64,000 nucleotides of DNA from Curvularia sp. ZM96. Lineage: Eukaryota > Ascomycota > Dothideomycetes > Pleosporales > Pleosporaceae. Both the position numbers and the translations under genes were made by a program. Shown here in pieces: positions 12,641 to 23,356 of the stretch. The stretch's first letter is position 1. Every line of letters begins with the position of its first letter. The notes below the pieces were generated by a model. It made no database searches and had not been told where the DNA came from. It worked only from the letters and a program-made list of their open reading frames with translations. The DNA lies in assembly GCA_022457065.1 (NCBI GenBank), contig JAJGBQ010000001.1, positions 4,712,001 to 4,776,000 of the forward strand, given 5' to 3'.

Positions 12641-13740
12641 TTAGTTGCCAACCTGAATGGAGTAGCCACCATCGACAGTAATGGTCTGGCCATTGAGGTA
12701 CTGGCAGCCAACAGCAAACAGGATGGCAGCAGCCATGTCCTGATCCTTGCCGGGTCGCTGGGCTGGAAGACCTTCCTTGTGTTCCTTGGGCATTTCGCTC
12801 TTCTGGTTGTCGTCTCGGCTCTCTTGAGTAGTCATTTCAGAAGGAAACACTCCTGGGGCGATGGAGTTGACACGGATTTTGACTACAATATGTCAGTACG
12901 GAGCGAGTTATGTTGAGTGAAAGTCAAACTTACTGCCGTTCTTCGCAATCTCGGAGGCGAGCATCTTGTTCAAATGAATAGTAGCACCTTTGCTGCTATT
13001 GTAGGCGAAGTGACCTTGAGAAATTCTAATGTGGCCTGAGATAGAACTGATGTTGATGATGGTTGCAGAGTAACCCTTGTGTGTCTCTGTAGACTTTTGT
13101 AGGAGAGGGAGGAATGCTGTGCTCATCAGGAACGGACCGACGACGTTGGTCTGGTAGACGTCGAGCCACTCCTTCTCACTGGTGCCGTCGAAGAGCTTCT
13201 CGATCAGTTCCTCGGGGTTTCCCTTGACTTCGGTCTTGCCTGGTGCAATACCAGCGTTGTTGACTACTCTCGTTAGCATAGGTTCGAACTGTTGAGTTGT
13301 AGAGTCCTACCCAGGATGCACAGGCACTTCTCCTTTGACTCAATCTCTTTCTTGATCTTACTGTGTCCGGCGTTAGTACTGCAATACCAGGTAAATGTTG
13401 GAGATACTTACGAAACACCCTCCTTGGTGCTGACATCTCCAACAATTGGGATGATCTGCCCCGCAATGTTTTGTCCATGGGCCTCGACGACCTTCTCAAG
13501 CTTCTCTTCGGTCCTGCCAACAATGTACACTTTGGCACCGTTGACGGCCAATGTCTGAGCGATCATGAGTCCAATGCCTGAACCTCCCCCAGTGACCAAG
13601 GCGACCTTGTCCTTGACATCAAAGACCTGTCCCATCTGGAGCTCGGGGTTGTTGGAGGGAGGCATGTTGGCGTAGTTGCGTTGCTGGATTCGGAATTGAA
13701 GTTGATTGGAAATTCGTTTTGTGCGTTCGAATGCTTGCAT
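12641..13740 (-). CDS. short-chain dehydrogenase/reductase (SDR), NAD(P)-dependent
   Basis: A classical SDR oxidoreductase with a Rossmann fold. There are four exons, 13740-13412, 13360-13311, 13266-12934 and 12882-12641, giving 317 residues. Visible motifs are the cofactor loop TGGGSGIG (residues 50-57), NNAG (129-132), the catalytic serine in INISSISG (about 201-203) and the active-site YNSSK (Tyr215, Lys219). The C-terminus contains the typical GQTITVDGGYS. The ATG at 13740 is chosen because the first 25 residues, rich in Arg, Gln and Asn and free of acidic residues after position 5, resemble a mitochondrial presequence; ATG at 13665 would give a cytosolic form. The 3' end faces the gene-poor region. 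The substrate is unknown. Confidence 0.93.
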
Positions 13741-14643
13741 GCAATTTTGATTTGATGTAGGTGAGGGGGTGAAGAGTTGTGGTGTTAAAGTTGTGATATA
13801 GCGGGCAAGGTGGTGTGGCCTGACGTCACGGTGTGAGCACCGTGAAGCAACACGCGTCAATGTGACGTGCGGAATTCGAAGCGACATCGCGAAAGAAAGG
13901 AAAGTCTAGATGCGAAACAACGGAGCTGCAGGATTGAATTGAGTGGGCTGAGAAAACTAAAAAGTATTCATTAGTGTGGTGAGGGGAACACATACAGAAA
14001 ATTGTTTTAGACGCGTGCATCGAGACCTGAAGGGAGGTCATGATGAAATCACTAGCATGACAGACCCGCACGCGGTGTCACGTTCTTGCTCTAGTAATCT
14101 GGGCCTGCAGAAGCCCACTATTTTTCTGCCTCAAGTCTGCAAAAACAAAAAACAATCTGTATTTATCTCACCCGTTGATCGCAGTACGGGTGTAAAGTGC
14201 AAAAACAGTCCAATTATAAAGTGAAATGATTTTAACTCTTGTTGCTCAACACAGTCATTTCTTGTGGTTGAGAGCTTGTTCTCTGTCTGCAAATTTCCAG
14301 AATCTCTCGGTTTTAACTATGACTTCCAATTTCCCATCCTCTCCGTTCTCGTAGAACGGTTGTATTTGTGTTCCCTTCAATTACAGATTTACCTTCAAGG
14401 GCCTGTCGATGAGAACATTCCGAAGGTTTAGGCCAGCAGCTTCCATGCTACTTCTGGAGAAGCGATGCCATCAGCTCCATATCACGGGCTGTTCGGTCAA
14501 GGCAGTGTGATAACCTTGTACTGAAAGAGTCTTGGTGACTAGCGAGGTATCGTGCTCGATCACTCCTCCCAATGGCTTCGAAAAGGAATGTCTCAAGTCA
14601 TCTTTGACTAGCAAGTACTTTGATCCAAAGCTGCGGTCAAGGT
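13741..14643. other. intergenic region between SDR promoter and coiled-coil gene
   Basis: About 900 bp holding the promoter side of the dehydrogenase gene and the 3' flank of the coiled-coil gene. A 62-codon frame at 14471-14662 (-) overlaps the end of the coiled-coil gene in another frame and is probably a shadow. No repeats or RNA genes seen. Confidence 0.5.
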
Positions 14644-16031
14644 TCATCCAAAGCCAGAACACACTCTCGCCTTGAGCAACACATTGCTCATTTCAAGATG
14701 CTCGCCCCACTCATCACCATGCTTGATAAGGCCAGGAAATGCGCAGAAGAGAAATGTGCGGTCTGTCTCCATGATAGCATCGTCGTCCATGGTAGAGTCG
14801 ACATCGTTGATGGCTTCCATTGTACGGTCATCTAGGTGCATTGGTGCGCCTTGGCTGCGAAAGAAAAGTAGCTCGTATCGCGCTTTCTGGAGAGCGAGTG
14901 TTTGCTGTAGTTCTACAGTACTTTTGAGAATCCCATGCAAGGCCAGTTGTGCGCTGGAGGTAACTGTGGTAGTCGTTAGAGTGAAGAGCAGATGGCAGAT
15001 ATCCCCAAGAATACGGTGTAGCAATCGCTCTCTTTCTTTTACAATATCCTGCTGTACACTACTGCTCTCAAGCACCTGTATAGTGGCGCGTTTCCACTCG
15101 CAATAAGCAGCACCACCATCTTGTACCTGGCCGGCAAAGGATTGAATTGCCGTCAGTGATGCTGGCAGCCCAAAGACCAGAGGACTTTCGAAGATGTGCA
15201 TGAACGAATTTGAGACAATAGCTTGATAAAATGCAAACTTGTCAGCACCCTGAATACCACTCTTATACTGAGGATACAGTGCGTGGACTATGCTTTCTGT
15301 CTCTTTGGGAAGGTTGTCAAAATTCAGTTTTGTTCGTCTCAAGTTGGATACTGTCCATTCTCGGACGCGGTTTGCAAGTTCGGAAAAGGACGCCATCAGA
15401 TCGCCGTCCGTCACCTGGGATTGCACGCGTGTGAGGGATGATATGCTCGACTTGAGGGAAATGAGTTGCTGGAGCCTTTCCTGGGATTCTTTTTCGGCAA
15501 CATGTAACCGCCGTCTGAGGTCGCTCACTTCCTCTGGTGACTCTGGCCGCTCGATACTTTGTCGAGTTCGGCCAGGAGATAGCTGCTCCTCCAATTGAGC
15601 AACCCGGCAACGCAATTCGTGGTTTTGGCGCACGAGCTCTTCACTTTCGCGTTGCACGGCATCGTTGATTGAGCTTTCCCAAGGGTCGCGTAAGTCGTCT
15701 GCGGCGGGTGCCTTTTCCGCATTCGACCGTATTTTGGCATCCTCGACGTCGTTCACGGGCTGGTTGGGCTCTGGCGTACTGCCATTCCGGTGCTTCAGCA
15801 TGTCATTGAAGGGATTCCTGCGACGGCGTGCTTCCTCTTTGGTGGCATTGGGAGCAGTGACTGCAGCCTTTGGCGGTGTGACTGTGGAATTGGAGGACTT
15901 GGGCGACTTGGAAGCCAGTCGGCCGGTGCGCTTCACTGCGGCCCGGTGGGGAGAGCCTAATGGCGTCAGAACACACACCGCAAGTGCTGGTGGTGGGGCT
16001 GAAGCTTACCAGAGCTCTTTTGTTCAGTCAT
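14644..16031 (-). CDS. coiled-coil fungal protein of unknown function
   Basis: A 444-residue protein on two exons. The first is only 22 nt (16031-16010, encoding MTEQKSS plus one base), followed by a 53-bp GTAAGC intron and exon 15956-14644. Residues about 10-60 are basic and rich in Ser, Thr and Lys, with a RRRRNPF patch. Residues about 105-185 show heptad-like Leu/Glu/Arg patterning (ELVRQNHELRCRVAQLEEQL, then SDLRRRLHVAEKESQERLQQL), so a coiled coil is likely. The remaining 250 residues look like a helical globular domain with few charged repeats. I recognise no named family. It is divergent from the Hsp70-like gene across 478 bp, so the two may share control. The 444-residue end matches a natural stop; a second frame continues past it and could mean a small frameshift. 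Confidence 0.8.
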
Positions 16032-16509
16032 GGTGGCAGATGGAGCGTTCCGAGTCTACGGCCGCATCGGAATCACCATGACCATACACGACAAACCTTG
16101 TATCGAATAGCCCCAGCACGCTCTTGAAGCAACCTGGCTCTTGGATGCGAGTAAGGCGGACGCTATGTAGAAGCCTAGCCATTAGAACAAACAATCACGA
16201 CGCAATCCTGCAGCCTGGGACGATCCGCCTGCCCCTGCAGCCGCCCCTGCAGCTGGCCGCAACCTTAGGCTTCAACATTTCACTGTCCTCTTACCATCAC
16301 CTTCGCCGCACCACCTAATGCCTTCCAGGCCAAATCTTTGGTGATGTTGGCGTTTCTCACACTCGCTGTCGCACCTCGATGAGATTCCTGCCTTTGCTCT
16401 CGAAGGATTGAGCCCCGCAGAGCGACCCCACGCGACGCCAACGCGACTCTTGCCACACCGACAGCACCGCCACAGCCAGAAAGGCAGAAAGAACACTGGG
16501 AAGTGGAAG
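16032..16509. promoter_or_regulatory. divergent promoter, coiled-coil gene / Hsp70-like gene
   Basis: 478 bp separate two start codons that point away from each other. The segment contains a direct repeat, CCCCTGCAGC next to CCCCTGCAGC (about 16230-16255). No clean TATA box stands out. I infer joint promoter function from the arrangement only. Confidence 0.5.
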
Positions 16510-18597
16510 ATGGAAAGCCCATTTCCAAGGAGAGGGAGCAGCATACCCACCACCTTCAACCCGGGCTCCAATGGCAGCGTGGGCGCCAGCAGCGTGCCAT
16601 TGAGCACCACTACCGCCAAAGACAGACTGGTCGTTGGAGTAGACTTTGGAACCACGTACAGCGGTGGGTAGTGTCCATGGAAGCCATGGCAATCACTGCG
16701 ACCATGTTGGCTCAGTGCGAACCGAAGCTAAACATCAGCAGGCGTTGCTTTAGCATATAGTGCGACACCTGATGACATCGACGTTATCAAGACTTGGCCG
16801 GGTGGAAATGGTATACTCTTTTGCATCCTCAGCACTACGCGACTTTCCAGTCTAACACGTGCCTCCAGGAATTACTTCGGACAAGGTGCCTACCGAGATC
16901 GGCTACAGCGAGCCTGCTTCGCAAAACGACCCAGCCTCGTCACTTAAGTCGCCCACCAAGCCTGTGCCAGCCATAAAATGGGGTTTCCAGTTCAAACCAG
17001 AGGAGACGCGTCTACGATGTATAAAGCTTTTCCTTGATCGGAACCAGAAGCTTCCACCCTACGTATCACCGCTCGAGACAGCTGCGCAACTGCGCAAATA
17101 TAACAAGACGGTCATGGAGGCAGCATCGGACTATCTTTCGCAGATCTACAAGCACACCATGGAAACGTTGACTAGGAGATATGGCGAGACATTCATCAGC
17201 TTGACCAAAATCGAGTTTGTCTTGACTGTACCTGCTGTGTGGTCAGACTCGGCCAAAGATGCAACCCTGAAGGCTGCTGAAGAGGCTGGCATGGGCAAAA
17301 GGCACGAACTGAAGCTCATATCTGAGCCTGAAGCAGCGGCTGTATACACCCTGAAAGCCATACAGCCAAACCATCTCAAAGTCGGAGACAACTTCATCGT
17401 ATGTGATGCCGGAGGCGGCACTGTAGATTTAATCGCCTACAAGATCACCCAGCTGTTTCCTTTGCGTGTCGAAGAGTCAGCAGTCGGAACCGGTGGTCTC
17501 TGTGGCTCGACCTTTATCAACTACCGCTTCGAGGACCACGTGAAGCAGCGGATTGGAGCAGAGCGATACACGTGGATGCGGGAGAAAAAGGCAAAGACTT
17601 GGAATATGGGCTTGAAGTATTTTGAGGAATTCGTCAAGCGCAATTTCAACGACGAGGAATACAACGAAGTCAACATTCCCTTTCCAGGCCTACCAGACGA
17701 CGAAGATGCGGGGCTGGATTCTGGCTTCCTCGTAATGAGCGCGGATCAAGTCAAGAGCTTGTTTGACCCAGTTGTAGAAGATGTCATACATTTGGTAGAA
17801 GGACAGGTGGATAGTATCAGAGCAAAAGGAGGGTTGGTGTGCGGCATTGTCCTGGTTGGTGGCTTTGGACAGAGTAACTATCTCTACAGTCGGATGAAGT
17901 CACATTTCAACAGTGCGCCGCCGCCGCCATACACGGAGAGACCAACACATTTTGTTCCAATGGACACGCCACAATCCATTGAGATCTACCAACCCATACA
18001 CGCATGGACGGCCGTTGTGCGCGGTGCTGTGCTAAGGGGCTTGGAGGGCAACATGGTCATTAGTCGTCGAAGTCGCTGGCACTACGGCACAAGCTACGCA
18101 ACAGTGTTCGATGAGGCCAAGCATCCGATCTGCGATCGCTACTGGAGCCCTCTCTGGGAACGTTGGATGGTATCCGACCGGATGCAGTGGCACATTGCAA
18201 AGGTAACCATCCGTCATCATCTTGGAACTGCATGCACAACAGAACTAACCATAATGTATCATAGGGTGCCCAAGTCTCCGAATCCCACCCTATATCATTT
18301 CACTACACGCGCAACTTCCGTCCCGGCCAATCACTCGTCGTAGAAGATGATCTGATTGCCTGCGACGCAGACGTTGCGCCTGATTCCCTCACAAAAGAAC
18401 TCATCAACGTGTGTACACTAACTACCGATTTGAATACCGTACCAAAAAGTCTTTTCACGCGCCTCACAACCACTAAGGGCGTCGAGTTTGATAATCTAGA
18501 CTTCACCCTTGACATGCGGTGTCAGAGTGCGGGGCTGGTGTTTGAGCTCAAGGTCGATGGGGTTAGATATGGCGCTGTTGAAGCGAAGTTTCATTGA
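16510..18597 (+). CDS. Hsp70-like actin-fold ATPase protein (HSPA12-type)
   Basis: A 629-residue protein on four exons: 16510-16663, 16742-16810, 16869-18202 and 18265-18597. The nucleotide-binding fold is clear. Phosphate-1 motif VDFGTTYSGVA lies near 44-54 (split by intron 1), the phosphate-2 motif DAGGGTVDL near 254, and the adenosine-region LVGGFGQS near 404. It lacks the canonical Hsp70 substrate-binding lid and the EEVD tail. Instead it ends in a short beta-rich segment of about 130 residues, which fits the divergent HSPA12A/B-like group expanded in fungi. A chaperone-like or signalling role is inferred; clients are unknown. The ATG at 16510 is the first in this frame. The first 40 residues are Ser/Thr/Pro-rich and probably disordered. 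Confidence 0.92.
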
Positions 18598-19042
18598 TAG
18601 ATCGATGGGTGATGGGAGTAATGTAATGCATACTCGTCCAATGTCTTACACTTTGACAGGACACATCGAAGAAAACTTTCCTTTTATCCTTTCACCAAGT
18701 CCCAGAGCTCGACTAGTGAAATATGGGGGTCTTTTCTCCTGTTAGCAGTCATGACACTATCGTGGTTGTGAGGAGTCATTCGGTGGAAGAGGGAAACCAT
18801 CTGGCGCATAGAGTCAAAACCAAGATACCAATTTGATAGGATCTAGACAATAAAGAAATCAATACCTCATGTTTGGACATAATTTCATTTTTTTTTTCAA
18901 CGTTTATAGTATATACCAAGTCACATCATATGACTTCCCTGCTCTAACATTGATCTCTTTATTGACTCGATCTCTGGCAGAAATCAAAATGGTATCTCTC
19001 TTCTTTTTTCTCTGGCTGTTTTCCCTGCCCCAAACCAGCCAT
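18598..19042. other. convergent 3' flank region
   Basis: 445 bp between the ends of the Hsp70-like (+) and chitin-binding (-) genes. It is AT-rich with a T-run at about 18888-18898 and probably contains both polyadenylation regions. Nothing else seen. Confidence 0.5.
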
Positions 19043-19703
19043 CTAGTTGCACCTTCCCCACTTGCTCTGGCACCAATTGGCACCACCACAGAAGTCCTCG
19101 CCAGTGCCGCAGAAGTTCGATCCAGAGCAGCAGAGACCCGCAGCACACTTCTTGTTAACAATGGGACCGCAGGTCTCGCCAGCTTGGGCGGTGCCCTTGG
19201 GAGCAGAAGGCTCAGCAGGAGCCTTTTGGTTGTCACACTTTCCGAAGCCAGCCTGGCATCCGGTTCCGCAGTAGAGGTTCTGGTCCTGGAGATCGTTCTT
19301 GGGTCCGCAGTGGCCAGCGGAAGAGCAGCAACGGTAGAAGTAGCCGTTGGCACCAGCACCGGGGCAGCTGACGCCGCCTTGGGCGTGACCGCAGACGTCG
19401 ATCTCAGGAACGTCATCGGGGAAGTCGCCGGAGGAAGAAGAGGCGGTGTTGCACTTGGAAGAAGCGCCAGAGAAGGCCTTCAGACATGTCTTTGCGTCAC
19501 AGTGGTCGACAGTGGTACCGCACCAACCGTATTGTGAGCCTGAAGGGGAATGTGTTAGTGGGGATTCCTGAATTACTCGAGTCATTTGGGAAAAACTTAC
19601 AGCACTCGCCAGCCGCGCACTTTGCGTTTCCATTCTGAGGTCCGCAGTTACCGGCAAAAGCACCGGAGACCAGGGAGAGGACGGTAAAGGTAGCGAAGCG
19701 CAT
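19043..19703 (-). CDS. secreted chitin-binding protein with three CBM18 (hevein-like) modules
   Basis: A small secreted cysteine-rich protein, 199 residues, on exons 19703-19601 and 19539-19043. A signal peptide (MRFATFTVLSLVSGAFAG) ends just before NCG. Module 1 (about 19-62) shows the hevein pattern CAAGECCSQYGWCGTT. Module 2 (about 85-140) has CCSSAGHCG and a longer loop. Module 3 (about 155-199) has CAAGLCCSGSNFCG and ends the protein at WGRCN. No catalytic domain is attached, so the protein should bind chitin rather than cleave it. Comparable fungal proteins shield hyphal chitin or mask oligomers from host receptors; whether this one does is inference. The intron splits module 1 within its CC pair. 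Confidence 0.93.
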
Positions 19704-20928
19704 TATGATTATGATTAGGTGTTTTCTTTTTTGTTTTGGGTTCGACTTGGTGAAAAGCGAGCGAGTCGATTGTAAAACGAGGGTATTGAGATGTCAGCGA
19801 GTGTGGAAGTCAATGATGTGAACTCGGGGTAGAAGAATGGGAATGCCAGACGGGAAGCCCAGCTTTTTAATAATAGGCCTCGCTCGTATTACTCCTCTAA
19901 AACGGTAGGGAACTGCACCCAATGACAGTGGTGGCCCTTCGGCGCTCGTATGTCTCCACTGGAAATGCTTCTGGCCGGCGCTAGACGTCTGCCAACCCAT
20001 TACGGTACCTGAAAAACTGCATGTGTACAGGCTCAAGCCTGGTCGCACGGACACAAGTGCTGTGAGAAAAGGCTGTCTTGTTCGGAAATTTTACGTTGGC
20101 ACGGTTCAGCCAAGCTAAGTCGGAAGGCCGGCAGCCTCCATTTGGTACAACAAAGTTCATGCCTAATATTTAAGCTTACGTGCGATGCGGGGGATGGCGA
20201 ATATTGTGGCGCTGCGGCTGGCGGTACCTAAGGGGAGTCGCCATGGCGCCGCCTTATGTTGAGCAGCTCACGGACAGCCATTGCCGTCTTCCTGCCGTGT
20301 TGGATAAGATCGAGTTCCTGTGGAAAATGTGGAGATGAAGTGTGGACAAGGGCCCCGTCCAATTAGCCCTATGAAATTAAGCACTCGTTTAGCGCCAGAT
20401 TGGCTGGCGCATCCTGACTCGACCCCTGACTTTCTTCTTATCCAACAGCAAAGCTTTGGGGGCGGAAGCTTGACAGACAGGCCAACCTAGACGAGGGCGC
20501 GACGGACGGGCCGGTGCTGACAGCTGATCAAGGGAAGACGGTGAGTGACGTCGATAGAGTGCTTAGATTGGACCGAAAGGAGAACTTCCAGACCATCTTG
20601 CTGACACCGCTAGAGCTTCTTTGACCCAATGCCTGCCCCTAATCAACAGGAATAGGTCTATTCCAAGACCACACAATGAATGTACCAAGTATAGGTTCTA
20701 TCACACCGCTTTTCCGGCTCGATCCAAAATATCAAACGCATCGTGAATTTCAGCCATGTTCTCCTTAGAGTATGTTGGCATTTCTGGGCATAGCTCAATC
20801 TGGAAAAGAAAAGAAACATTCTGGGTCCAGTTGAGGCCGCCAGACAAATAGGTGGTCAAGCTAGATACAGATCAACAAAGCAAGAGGCAAATGATCTGCA
20901 CCAGGACGCGCTAGCATCTCCTAACTCC
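19704..20928. other. intergenic, upstream of CBM18 gene
   Basis: About 1.2 kb that contains the promoter side of the CBM18 gene. Open frames are short and unrecognised. No repeats or RNA genes seen. Confidence 0.5.
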
Positions 20929-21890
20929 TTATTTTTGCAGCGGCAAGTAGTCCGTGGATGGGTCTATCCAGAAGAAAAAAGGTTCGTAAATGTCTGCATT
21001 AGATCTATACACGTCCCTTGCGTTCACGAAAGGAACAATGTCCATCTGCTTCTGCAGAGTCGATGTTATTACACGCTCTAAGTCCTTACTTTGTGCCAAA
21101 CAATCTGATGTACGCACATCTATATCCCCTCTAAACCCATTGACAATTGTGTTGAGACATCTGCTCCGGAAGAGGCAGAGGCGCTGTTGGGTAGAGAATG
21201 TTAGAACTACTGCTAGCGGCGGAAGCGGAAAGATCGGCTTGCACATTTCACCAGTTGCTTAAAACATTACCTCCCTAGGGCCTCATAGGTACCAAAGCAA
21301 GGTCAGGGGTAGAGTTTCACTCCTTTTGGCACATCGGCAAGCTGCTCTGCAAACGCTGCAACCAATCGCATTGAACTATATATTACGCTGTTGCACGTGC
21401 AGCATACAACACCTCTGAATAATGGGATATGAGAGTTGAGATTTTCAACCGCATCCGGACCGTCTCCAATGTTCAATATTATGCCCTTGGTTTGATTCCG
21501 GGCTTTTTCTGCTTCGTAAGCGGTCCTTGCTGCTGCATACTCGACGCATCAAGTGATGCTTCATTCTTCCACGCGATTGAACTTGGTCAGGCACCTCTTT
21601 CCAAGCGCTTGTTCGCGTTGTCATCTCACTATATGTTGCCAGTGGGGAAACGATCCTTACAATCGTACATGATCCAGTGAATAGGATTTGCTGCGCGCAT
21701 TCGTACCATGAACTAGCAAAACTTTTGCAACCTTGAGAAGAAGCAGAGGTCTATCCGTTGATATTTGTGGCGGACTACCAACTGATAAAAAACCCAAGTG
21801 AGAATTACAGTCCCAACTTCAACCGCACTTGAAGTAACAACTATGGAGTCAGATGGTAGGCGACTAGAAGTCGATAACTGGCGCCCAAGC
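20929..21890 (-). other. uncertain coding stretch or gene relic
   Basis: The clearest part is an ATG-initiated frame of 105 codons (21246-20929) rich in ordinary amino acids. Upstream on the same strand several open segments in different frames follow one another, for example one covering about 21535-21310 that ends in a stop, and others between 21540 and 21890. They look protein-like but I could not join them with consensus splice sites into one frame, and no domain is recognisable. It may be an intron-rich gene that I failed to assemble, a decayed gene, or chance. Treat as unproven. Confidence 0.25.
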
Positions 21891-22084
21891 TATGTGTACT
21901 CTTGACTTCGTATGCAGTTTAGACGAAAGCTCCCAAACCCAAACGATCTACATCGTTACTTGTCTTTATGCACGGGTCTCGGTGTATCATTGCGCTTCTT
22001 GTACCATGCAAACCATGCAACAGCCAACGTGATGATTATCACCAATGCCATGACCGTCCCTGTCGAAGCGGCCTTGGGAGCGAG

Positions 22085-22971
22085 TCAAGCGGCTGATTCT
22101 GACTTGCCATCTAATGGAGGTATTTGCTGGTTGAGGTAGGACTCGAGATGATCGATTTCGTCTGGATCGGCGCTGTGAACCAGGCCCCTAGCTTATTGTT
22201 AGACAACTATCTTCTAGTGGGTGTTCAGATACGCACTTGTAAGTCCTAAAATCAATCTTGTATCCATGCTTCTCAAGCTCTTCGGCACTCAGCTTTCCCC
22301 ACTTATGTGCAACCACTTGATCTGCATCCCCGTGGCCCATGAAGATTGGTGTGTTTTGGTTCGGGTTGCTGGTTGGGATCATGTCCTTGAACTTCTTTTG
22401 GAGAAGAAGATAGCAGCTCAGGCCGAAAATGCCTCCGAGCTGGTCTTTGTATGTGATGCCTGACAGCAGTGACATCGCACCGCCCTGTGAGAAACCCCCG
22501 ACGACTATGCGGTTCGCAGGTATGCCCTTGGCAACCTCCTGGTCGATGAGGGAATGGAAGTACTTCTGGGACTCGATGATGCCTGTTTCATCCTCCTCCC
22601 GGCTGTCTAGATTACCAAGAGTCTTGATGTCGTACCATCCTGGCATACGCATGCCCATGTTCTAGGTCGTATATTAGCACTCTTGCTGGATGTATTTGCG
22701 CCACGGTAGCGGCGGAGGGTCGGTGAATAGGCACGAACCAGGGTGATTGGGATGTTCGGAGCATGCGGAAAGATAAACGAGACCTCTTCGAACTTGCTCC
22801 GTCTACGCCAGTTCTCGGCGAGGAATAGCCTGCTCTTGTTAGAGTCTCCAGAACTGCGTCACTCTGCGCTTCTTACCAGCCCGCTCCGCTGTCTCCAAGT
22901 CCATGGGCGACAATAACAGTGGCAGTGTGTCGCTTGAGTGCAGGTACGATAATGGGAGCCTTGTAAGCCAT
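22085..22971 (-). CDS. acyl-protein thioesterase 1-like serine hydrolase
   Basis: A cytosolic alpha/beta hydrolase expected to remove palmitate from S-acylated proteins such as G-alpha or Ras. Four exons, 22971-22877, 22829-22739, 22661-22237 and 22187-22085, give 237 residues, the normal size for APT1. The nucleophile elbow is GFSQGG (Ser120), the acid lies in GHGDADQVV (Asp176) and the histidine in GLVHS (His208). The oxyanion region HGLGDSGAGW is present near residue 23. The ATG at 22971 starts MAYKAPIIVP, typical of the family; a longer frame upstream begins without ATG. It is divergent from the DNA glycosylase gene across 385 bp. The C-terminal segment SESAA follows a short linker. Confidence 0.95.
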
Positions 22972-23356
22972 CGTGAAACTAAATCGCGGGCGTCGTGGAA
23001 CAAAGTCTCGATGGTGGAGGGGACGTGGGGTAACTGGTTCAACGTCGAGGCCTCGCGACCAAGTGGGCCTCGGCGTGTCTCGATTCACGCTAAGGCAGGA
23101 ACCAAGGTCCGTGCTCCCATCATCGTCATCGACGTCATGACATGTACTTTACTTTTTGGAGGCAATTCACTCTTGAACTTGCTACCTTCTTTCCTCCTCT
23201 ATATGCGTGGAAAGAGACCTTACGATCATTCCTCGTCTGTTTCTGGCCAAGATTGCGCCTGTTATTGCTTTGAAAGTTCCAGCCCGGCTCTTCCTGGCAT
23301 CACGCCTTGCTCTCTTCAGGGGCCCATCCCATCTCATATCAGCAGACTTGCCTCAC
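22972..23356. promoter_or_regulatory. divergent promoter, thioesterase / DNA glycosylase
   Basis: 385 bp between opposing start codons. Open frames run through it on the + strand but precede the likely ATG. No distinct TATA or operator was recognised. Confidence 0.45.

Noticed and set aside
14471..14662. 62-codon frame overlapping the end of the coiled-coil gene
   Set aside because: Could suggest a frameshifted C-terminal extension, but the shorter end LLKARVCSGFG is a plausible natural terminus and no homology supports the extension.
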